Shown here: positions 44,817-49,859 of the stretch, piece by piece
Layout of the letters: the number at the start of each line of letters is the position of its first letter
How positions within the stretch are numbered: the first letter of the stretch is position 1
Notes under the pieces: model-generated
What the model saw: the letters and a program-made list of their open reading frames with translations, nothing else
Told to the model about the DNA's origin: nothing
Databases searched by the model: none
DNA from: Cellulomonas uda
GTDB taxonomy: Bacteria > Actinomycetota > Actinomycetes > Actinomycetales > Cellulomonadaceae
Direction of reading: 5' to 3'
DNA: 49,859 nt
NCBI RefSeq assembly: GCF_006538705.1
Contig: NZ_BJLP01000031.1
Location: 1-49,859, forward strand
Made by a program: the position numbers and the translations under genes

Positions 44817-45545
44817 ATGAGCACCGGACCGGGCTCCGAGCCGGCCGCACGGGAGAGCACCAGCACTCCCACCGACGGCCTGTCGCTGCGCGAGATCGTC
44901 TACCACCGGTTGCGCGACGAGATCCTCAACGGCCGGATCAGCCCGCGCGAGCGCCTCACCGAGCCCAAGCTCGGCAAGGCGTTCGAGGTGTCCCGCACCC
45001 CGGTGCGCGAGGCGCTGTCCCGCCTGCTGTCCGACGGGCTCGTGGAGCGCACCGACTTCGGGTACGCCGTCGTCGTGCCGTCGCTCGAGGACCTGCGCAA
45101 CCTCTACGAGCTGCGCATCACGCTCGAGCTGCGCGGCATCCAGCGGGCGATCGAGAACCCGTCCGTCGTGCACGACGAGGCCGCGCTGCGCGCCGAGCTC
45201 GAGTTCTGGGTGGGCCTGCGCGACGACCCGCCCGCGCCGGACCCGTCGTTCGTCCTGCTCGACGAGCGCTACCACCAGGTCCTGTCCGCGTCCTCCGGCA
45301 ACGCGCAGCTCACCGAGGCCCTCGTCGCCGTGAACCAGAAGATCCGCGCGGTGCGCATGCACGACTTCGTCGAGACCTCCCGCATCGCGACGACCATCGA
45401 CGAGCACGTGGAGATCGTCGAGCTCGTCCTGGCCCGCCGCCTGCCCGAGGCGCTCACCGCGCTGCACAAGCACGTCGGCGAGTCCCTCGAGGTCGTCATG
45501 GAGCGCGCGACGAGCGCCATGACCCGCATGGCCCTCGCCGGCTGA
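44817..45545 (+). CDS. GntR-family (FCD/FadR-type) transcriptional regulator
   Basis: 242 residues. Winged helix-turn-helix at about 20-85 (LREIVYHRLRDEILNGRISP, then SRTPVREALSRLLSDGLVER), followed by an all-helical FCD ligand domain (LRNLYELRITLELRGIQRAIE ... LDERYHQVLSASSGNAQL). Metal/ligand residues include the Asp and His positions of the FCD fold (in LLDERYH and IDEHVEIV). Placed between the urea transporter operon and urea carboxylase, it is the obvious candidate regulator of both; the shared TGTATAC palindromes in their leaders suit a GntR dimer. The ligand (urea, allophanate or another N compound) is unknown. Confidence 0.92.
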   Translation: MSTGPGSEPAARESTSTPTDGLSLREIVYHRLRDEILNGRISPRERLTEPKLGKAFEVSRTPVREALSRLLSDGLVERTDFGYAVVVPSLEDLRNLYELRITLELRGIQRAIENPSVVHDEAALRAELEFWVGLRDDPPAPDPSFVLLDERYHQVLSASSGNAQLTEALVAVNQKIRAVRMHDFVETSRIATTIDEHVEIVELVLARRLPEALTALHKHVGESLEVVMERATSAMTRMALAG

Positions 45546-45571
45546 CCCCGCGCCGGCGCACCCGCCCCGCC

Positions 45572-45715
45572 GACCCCGCGTTTCCTCCGGCTCCGGCGCG
45601 CCATACCCGGAGCGATGACGGTCTCGGCGGGGTGGTCCTCGTCGACCCCGCGTTTCCTCCGGTTCCGGCGGACCAGACCCGGAGCGATGACGGTCTCGGC
45701 GGGGTCGGGGGTGCA
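45572..45715. repeat. Two 72-bp tandem repeats with hairpin potential
   Basis: Copies at 45572-45643 and 45644-45715, similar over most of their length. Each has an outer stem ACCCCGC/GCGGGGT and an inner CTCCGG/CCGGAG pair, so each unit can fold alone. They lie between the GntR stop and the urea carboxylase promoter. This could be a mobile intergenic repeat (REP-like) or a regulatory RNA/terminator pair. Confidence 0.75.
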
Positions 45716-45730
45716 GGTGGCGTAACGCCG

Positions 45731-45798
45731 CGTTCACACCCGGCGTCCGGAGTCGAAACATCCGGTTCGTACCGTCCCGGATACGTCGGTGTATACGC
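45731..45798 (+). promoter_or_regulatory. Urea carboxylase promoter/operator, matching the urtA promoter
   Basis: CGTTCAC (45731-45737), CGAAACA (45754-45760), 9 nt, TACCGT (45770-45775, likely -10) and GTGTATACGC with GTATAC at 45791-45796. The order and most spacings match the urtA upstream region. Confidence 0.6.
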
Positions 45799-45830
45799 AC
45801 CGCGACCAGGGACGACGACGAGGAGACGGC

Positions 45831-48800
45831 ATGGTCGGCACGCTGCTCGTCGCGAACCGGGGGGAGATCGCGGTGCGGATCATCACCACCGCGCGGCGGC
45901 TCGGGTGGCGGACGGTGGCGCTGTGCACGAGCGAGGACGCGGCGGCGCCGCACGTGCGGCTGGCCGACGACGTCGTGCACCTGGGTGCCGACCCGCACGC
46001 GTACCTCGACGGCGGGCGCGTGCTGGACGCCGCCCGCCGGTCGGGGGCGACCGCGCTGCACCCGGGGTACGGGTTCCTGTCCGAGGACGCGGTGTTCGCG
46101 GCGGACGTGGAGAGCTCGGCAATCACGCTCGTCGGGCCGACGCCCGGCCAGGTCGCGACGTTCGGCGACAAGTTCCGCGCACGGCAGGCGGCGCTCGCGG
46201 CGGGCGTGCCGGTGCTCGCGGCGTCGGGGCTCGTCACGACGGCCGACGACGCCCTGCGCGCGGCCGAGCAGATCGGCTACCCGTTGATGCTCAAGGCCGT
46301 CGCGGGCGGTGGCGGGCTCGGGCTGCGCAGGTGCGCGGACGCCGCGACGCTGGCCGCGGCGGTCGAGGAGGTGCGTCGGGTCGCGGCGCAGCGGTTCGGC
46401 AACCCCGCGATGGTCGTCGAGCGGCTCGTGACGCGTGCGCGGCACGTCGAGGTGCAGGCGTTCGGCGACGGGTCGGGGCGCATCGTGACGCTCGGGACGC
46501 GCGACTGCTCGTTGCAGCGCCGCCACCAGAAGGTGCTCGAGGAGGCGCCCGCGCCCGGTCTTCCCGACGAGCTGCACGCGCAGCTGCGCACGTGGGCGCG
46601 GGACCTGCTGGCCGCCGCGCGGTACCGCTCGGCGGGGACGGTCGAGCTCGTCGTCGACCTGGACCGTGGCGAGGCCGCGCTGCTGGAGGTGAACGCGCGG
46701 CTGCAGGTGGAGCACACCGTGACCGAGGAGGTCACGGGCGTGGACCTGGTCGCGTGGATGCTGCGGCTCGCGGACGGCGAGGACGTGCTCGCGGGCCGAC
46801 CCGACGACGTGCCGACCGCCGGGCACGCGGTGCAGGCCCGCGTCTACGCGGAGGACCCGCGGCGCGGCGGCCTGCCCTCGACCGGGACGCTCACGCACGT
46901 CACGCTCCCGCCCGTGCGGGTCGACACGTGGGCCGAGCCGGGGCAGCGGGTGACGCCGCACTGGGACCCGCTGCTCGCGAAGGTCGTCGTCCACGGTGAC
47001 GACCGTGCGCAGGCGTTCGCGCGCGCGGCGCACGCGCTCGCGGGCACGCGCGTCGACGGGGTCGAGACGAACCTGCCGCAGCTGCGGGCGGCCGTGGCGC
47101 ACCCGCGTGTGCTGGCGGGCCGGGTGGACACCGCGCTGCTCGCGGACGTCGTCGACGACGAGCCGTGGGTCGAGGTGCTGCGCGCGGGGGACATGACGAC
47201 CGTGCAGGACTGGCCGGGGCGGCGCGGGCTGTGGGAGGTCGGCGTGCCGCCGTCCGGCCCGATGGACGACCTGTCGTTCCGGCTCGGGAACCGTGCGCTC
47301 GGCAACGACGAGGGTGCGCCCGGGCTGGAGTGCACGCTCACCGGGCCGCGGCTGCGGTTCAGCCACGCCGCGACGGTGTGCGTCACGGGAGCGCCCGCGC
47401 CGGTGCGCGTGGACGGCCGCACCGTGGAGCAGTGGGAGCCCGTCGAGGTGCCGCCCGGGGGAGTGCTCGACGTGGGCGCGCCCTCCGGCGCCGGCCTGCG
47501 CACGTACGTGCTGCTCGCGGGCGGCCTGGACGTGCCGCGCTACCTGGGGTCGGCCTCGACGTTCACGCTCGGCGGGTTCGGCGGGACCACGGGTCGCGCG
47601 CTCGTCGTCGGCGACGTCCTGCGTCCCGCGACCCTCGCGGACCCGAGCCCGGACCGGGCGCCGGTCCCGGCGGAGCTGCGGCCCCGGTTCACGCACGCCT
47701 GGCGGCTCGCGGTGCAGGAGGGCCCGCACCCGGCGCCGGACTTCCTCACGCGCGAGGACATGGCCACGCTCCTGGACGCGACGTGGCAGGTGCAGGCGCA
47801 CGCGAACCGCACGGGCATCCGCCTGTCCGGCCCGCGGTCGCGCTGGGCCCGCCCCGACGGCGGCGAGGCGGGCCTGCACCCGTCGAACGTGCACGACACC
47901 CCGTACTCGGTGGGCGCGCTCAACATCAGCGGCGACACCCCGATCCTGCTCGGGCTGGACGGCCCGTCGCTCGGCGGGTTCGCGTGCCCGGTGACGGTCG
48001 TCTCGGGGCACCGGTGGAAGCTCGGCCAGATCCGCCCGGGGGACACCGTGCGCCTCGACGCGGTCCCCACCCGCACGGCCGAGCGCCTGCGCGCCGACGA
48101 GCGCCTGCGCGCCGCGGCACTGCTGCCGCCGGGTGTCGCGACCGGACCGGACGGCGACGACGGCGTGCTCGCCGTGGTCCCGGGCGACGCGAACGACACG
48201 GTCGGGCGGCCACGCGTGCGCTACCTGCGCGGCGGCGACGACAACGTGCTCGTCGAGTACGGCCCGCCCGTGCTCGACCTGGGCCTGCGGGTGCGCGTGC
48301 ACGCGCTCGCGGAGGCGCTGCGCGCTCGGGTGCGCGGCGGGCTCGTCGGGGTCGTCGACGTGACGCCGGGCGTGCGGAGCCTGCACGTGCACGTCGACCC
48401 GGACGCCCTGCCGGTGCGCACGCTCGTCGGCGTGCTCGTCGAGCTCGAGCACGCGCTGCCGCACACCGACGACCTCGTCGTGCCGTCGCGCCGCGTGCAC
48501 CTGCCGCTGTCGTTCGACGACCCCGTCGTCGGCGCAGCGGTCGGGCGGTACGTCGCGGGGGTGCGGCCGCACGCGCCGTGGCTGCCGTCGAACGCGGAGT
48601 TCGTGCGGCGCGTCAACGGGCTCGACTCGGTGGACGACGTGCTCGCGACGATGCTCGCGGCCGAGTACCTCGTGCTGGGCCTCGGTGACGTGTACCTGGG
48701 CGCGCCCCTCGCGGTGCCGCTCGACCCGCGGCACCGGCTGCTGACGACCAAGTACAACCCCGCGCGCACGTGGACCGCGGAGGGCACGGTCGGTCTGGGC

Positions 48801-49445
48801 GGGCAGTACCTGTGCGTGTACGGCATGGACTCCCCGGGCGGGTACCAGCTCGTCGGGCGGACCGTGCCGGTGTGGTCGTCGTACGCGCAGCACGGGGCGT
48901 TCGAGCCCGGGGTGCCGTGGCTGCTGCGGTTCTTCGACCGGATCGTGTGGCACGCGGTCACGCCGGAGGAGCTGCAGGGGTGGCGCGAGGACCTCGCGTC
49001 CGGGCGGCGCACGCTCGAGGTCGAGGACGGCTGGTTCTCGGCGCGCGAGCACCGTGAGTCGCTCGCGCGGGACGCCGCCGAGATCGCGGCCGTGACCGCT
49101 CGCCGCGCGCAGGCGTTCGCCGCCGAGCGCGCCGCGTGGGCAGCGGCGGGCGAGATCGACGCGCCCGACGAGGCCGCGACCGCACCCCCGGTCAGCGTCG
49201 CGACCCGCACCGCCCCGCCGGGGTGCGTGCTCGTCGAGGCGCCCATGGTCGGTGCGGTGTGGCGCGTCGAGGCGCAGGTGGGCGAGCGCGTGCGGGCGGG
49301 CGACGCGCTCGTCGCGCTCGAGGCCATGAAGCTCGAGCTCGCCGTGCCGGTTCCGGTGGACGGGCGGCTCGTCGAGGTGCTGGTCGAACCCGGTCAGCAG
49401 GTCGCGCCCGGTGAGGCGCTCGCGGTCGTGGCGGTCGGCCCGTGA
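45831..49445 (+). CDS. Urea carboxylase (biotin-dependent)
   Basis: 1204 residues, the usual size. ATP-dependent carboxylation of urea to allophanate. Domains in order: biotin carboxylase (1-445; [17 protein letters not shown]-grasp [27 protein letters not shown]), AHS2/KipA half of the carboxyltransferase (about 445-745; [24 protein letters not shown]), AHS1/KipI half (about 795-1010; [27 protein letters not shown]), linker, and biotinyl domain with Lys1167 in EAMKLE. The motif GALNISGD has Asn698; from memory this position (Asn1330 of Kluyveromyces enzyme) is Asn in urea carboxylases and Asp in guanidine carboxylases, so urea is favoured. No allophanate hydrolase is fused or adjacent; urease ureA follows after 22 nt. 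ATG at 45831 with AGGAG 5 nt upstream. Confidence 0.93.
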   Translation: MVGTLLVANRGEIAVRIITTARRLGWRTVALCTSEDAAAPHVRLADDVVHLGADPHAYLDGGRVLDAARRSGATALHPGYGFLSEDAVFAADVESSAITLVGPTPGQVATFGDKFRARQAALAAGVPVLAASGLVTTADDALRAAEQIGYPLMLKAVAGGGGLGLRRCADAATLAAAVEEVRRVAAQRFGNPAMVVERLVTRARHVEVQAFGDGSGRIVTLGTRDCSLQRRHQKVLEEAPAPGLPDELHAQLRTWARDLLAAARYRSAGTVELVVDLDRGEAALLEVNARLQVEHTVTEEVTGVDLVAWMLRLADGEDVLAGRPDDVPTAGHAVQARVYAEDPRRGGLPSTGTLTHVTLPPVRVDTWAEPGQRVTPHWDPLLAKVVVHGDDRAQAFARAAHALAGTRVDGVETNLPQLRAAVAHPRVLAGRVDTALLADVVDDEPWVEVLRAGDMTTVQDWPGRRGLWEVGVPPSGPMDDLSFRLGNRALGNDEGAPGLECTLTGPRLRFSHAATVCVTGAPAPVRVDGRTVEQWEPVEVPPGGVLDVGAPSGAGLRTYVLLAGGLDVPRYLGSASTFTLGGFGGTTGRALVVGDVLRPATLADPSPDRAPVPAELRPRFTHAWRLAVQEGPHPAPDFLTREDMATLLDATWQVQAHANRTGIRLSGPRSRWARPDGGEAGLHPSNVHDTPYSVGALNISGDTPILLGLDGPSLGGFACPVTVVSGHRWKLGQIRPGDTVRLDAVPTRTAERLRADERLRAAALLPPGVATGPDGDDGVLAVVPGDANDTVGRPRVRYLRGGDDNVLVEYGPPVLDLGLRVRVHALAEALRARVRGGLVGVVDVTPGVRSLHVHVDPDALPVRTLVGVLVELEHALPHTDDLVVPSRRVHLPLSFDDPVVGAAVGRYVAGVRPHAPWLPSNAEFVRRVNGLDSVDDVLATMLAAEYLVLGLGDVYLGAPLAVPLDPRHRLLTTKYNPARTWTAEGTVGLGGQYLCVYGMDSPGGYQLVGRTVPVWSSYAQHGAFEPGVPWLLRFFDRIVWHAVTPEELQGWREDLASGRRTLEVEDGWFSAREHRESLARDAAEIAAVTARRAQAFAAERAAWAAAGEIDAPDEAATAPPVSVATRTAPPGCVLVEAPMVGAVWRVEAQVGERVRAGDALVALEAMKLELAVPVPVDGRLVEVLVEPGQQVAPGEALAVVAVGP

Positions 49446-49467
49446 CGACGAAGACGAAGGAGGTCCC

Positions 49468-49770
49468 GTGCACCTGACGCCGTCGGACACCGAGAAGCTG
49501 CTGCTCGCGGTCGCGGGCATGGTCGCGCGCGACCGGCTCGCGCGCGGCGTGCGGCTCAACTACCCGGAGACGGTCGCGCTGCTCACCACGTGGGTGGTCG
49601 AGCGCGCCCGCGAGGGACGGTCGGTCGCGGACCTCATGGTCGAGGGCCGGCAGGTGCTGGGCCGCGACGACGTGATGGACGGTGTCGCGCAGCTGCTGCC
49701 GGACGTGCAGGTCGAGGCGACGTTCCCCGACGGGCGCAAGCTCGTCACCATCCACGAGCCGATCGCGTAG
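49468..49770 (+). CDS. ureA: Urease gamma subunit
   Basis: 100 residues, the standard length for UreA. It starts [33 protein letters not shown] and ends [20 protein letters not shown], both typical (MHLTPREKEKLL ... TVHNPI). The gamma subunit is a structural part of the (UreABC)3 enzyme that hydrolyses urea to ammonia and CO2. The GTG at 49468 has GAAGGAGG upstream. ureB begins 10 nt after its stop. Confidence 0.95.
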   Translation: MHLTPSDTEKLLLAVAGMVARDRLARGVRLNYPETVALLTTWVVERAREGRSVADLMVEGRQVLGRDDVMDGVAQLLPDVQVEATFPDGRKLVTIHEPIA

Positions 49771-49780
49771 GGGGCGGCAC

Positions 49781-49859
49781 ATGGCAGGCACGACGACGAG
49801 CGGGCCGGGCGCGGTGCGGCTCGCACCGGGCCGCGAGGACGAGCCGGTGGTGCTCAACG
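49781..49859 (+). CDS. ureB: Urease beta subunit, 5' end only
   Basis: An open frame from the ATG at 49781 (GGGGGCGGC upstream) to the window edge encodes 26 residues, including GAVRLAPGREDEPVVLN, which resembles the start of UreB (PGAV-like strand and VLN before the AGR). Cut off by the window. Confidence 0.75.
   Translation, partial: MAGTTTSGPGAVRLAPGREDEPVVLN

Noticed and set aside
45546..45830. Mini-ykkC-like tandem hairpins before urea carboxylase
   Set aside because: The tandem units are 72 bp with long stems and lack ACGR loops, so they do not match guanidine-II riboswitches.
44790..49559. Long minus-strand open frame (about 1590 codons) opposite gntR and urea carboxylase
   Set aside because: Product rich in Arg, His and Val without domains; shadow of the carboxylase gene.

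Overview
The window is about 49.9 kb of very GC-rich DNA. Genes are dense on both strands, third codon positions are strongly G/C, and GTG starts are frequent. Gene content points to an actinobacterium of the Cellulomonadaceae/Micrococcales kind: a carD-ispD-ispF...cysS-rlmB block, a DUF222/HNH (13E12-type) endonuclease, DUF3263, DUF4032, an orphan MsiK-like sugar-transport ATPase, HrcA/CIRCE control of groEL, a CelR/CebR-like operator, and many leaderless promoters (TANNNT 6-8 nt before the start codon). The genus is an inference; no 16S gene is present.

Layout. 1-1.1 kb: a lipoprotein. 1.1-13 kb: the housekeeping block carD-ispD-ispF / cysS-rlmB, split by a 7.6-kb accessory insert (EamA exporter + LysR regulator; zinc-free dehydrogenase; sugar-lactone oxidase; TetR; MFS exporter; PLP amino-acid deaminase/aldolase). 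The TetR gene carries a frameshift that fuses its reading frame to the MFS gene. 13-20.4 kb: DUF4032 kinase-like protein, MsiK-like ATPase, a membrane-anchored PQQ-type propeller, and trehalose synthesis (otsA-otsB). 20.5-24.7 kb: an HNH endonuclease whose leaderless promoter overlaps a perfect LexA box, divergent from a Ser/Thr kinase with a long acidic linker and about four C-terminal membrane segments. 24.8-27.8 kb: a DsbA-like thiol protein, tRNA-Thr(UGU), and a divergent response regulator/histidine kinase pair. 27.8-30.3 kb: a three-gene export locus (small exported protein, Ser/His SipW-type signal peptidase, larger exported beta-rich protein) behind a promoter whose -35 region is a CelR/CebR-like box. 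This is the best candidate here for an undescribed system. 30.3-39.6 kb: SGNH hydrolase, uracil-DNA glycosylase, DUF3263, LytR_C protein, cold-shock protein, exported GH15-like enzyme, groEL with two CIRCE elements, VanZ-like, SIMPL and aminotransferase genes.

39.8 kb to the right edge is a urea-nitrogen region: urtABCDE (urea ABC importer), a GntR/FCD regulator, a full-length urea carboxylase, and the start of a urease operon (ureA and the first codons of ureB). The urtA and urea carboxylase promoters share GAAACA-N9-TACCGT followed by a TGTATAC palindrome, which suggests co-regulation, probably by the GntR protein encoded between them. Two 72-bp tandem, foldable repeats precede the carboxylase gene. 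No allophanate hydrolase gene is visible next to the carboxylase. Instead, urease follows directly, so two alternative urea-breakdown routes sit side by side.
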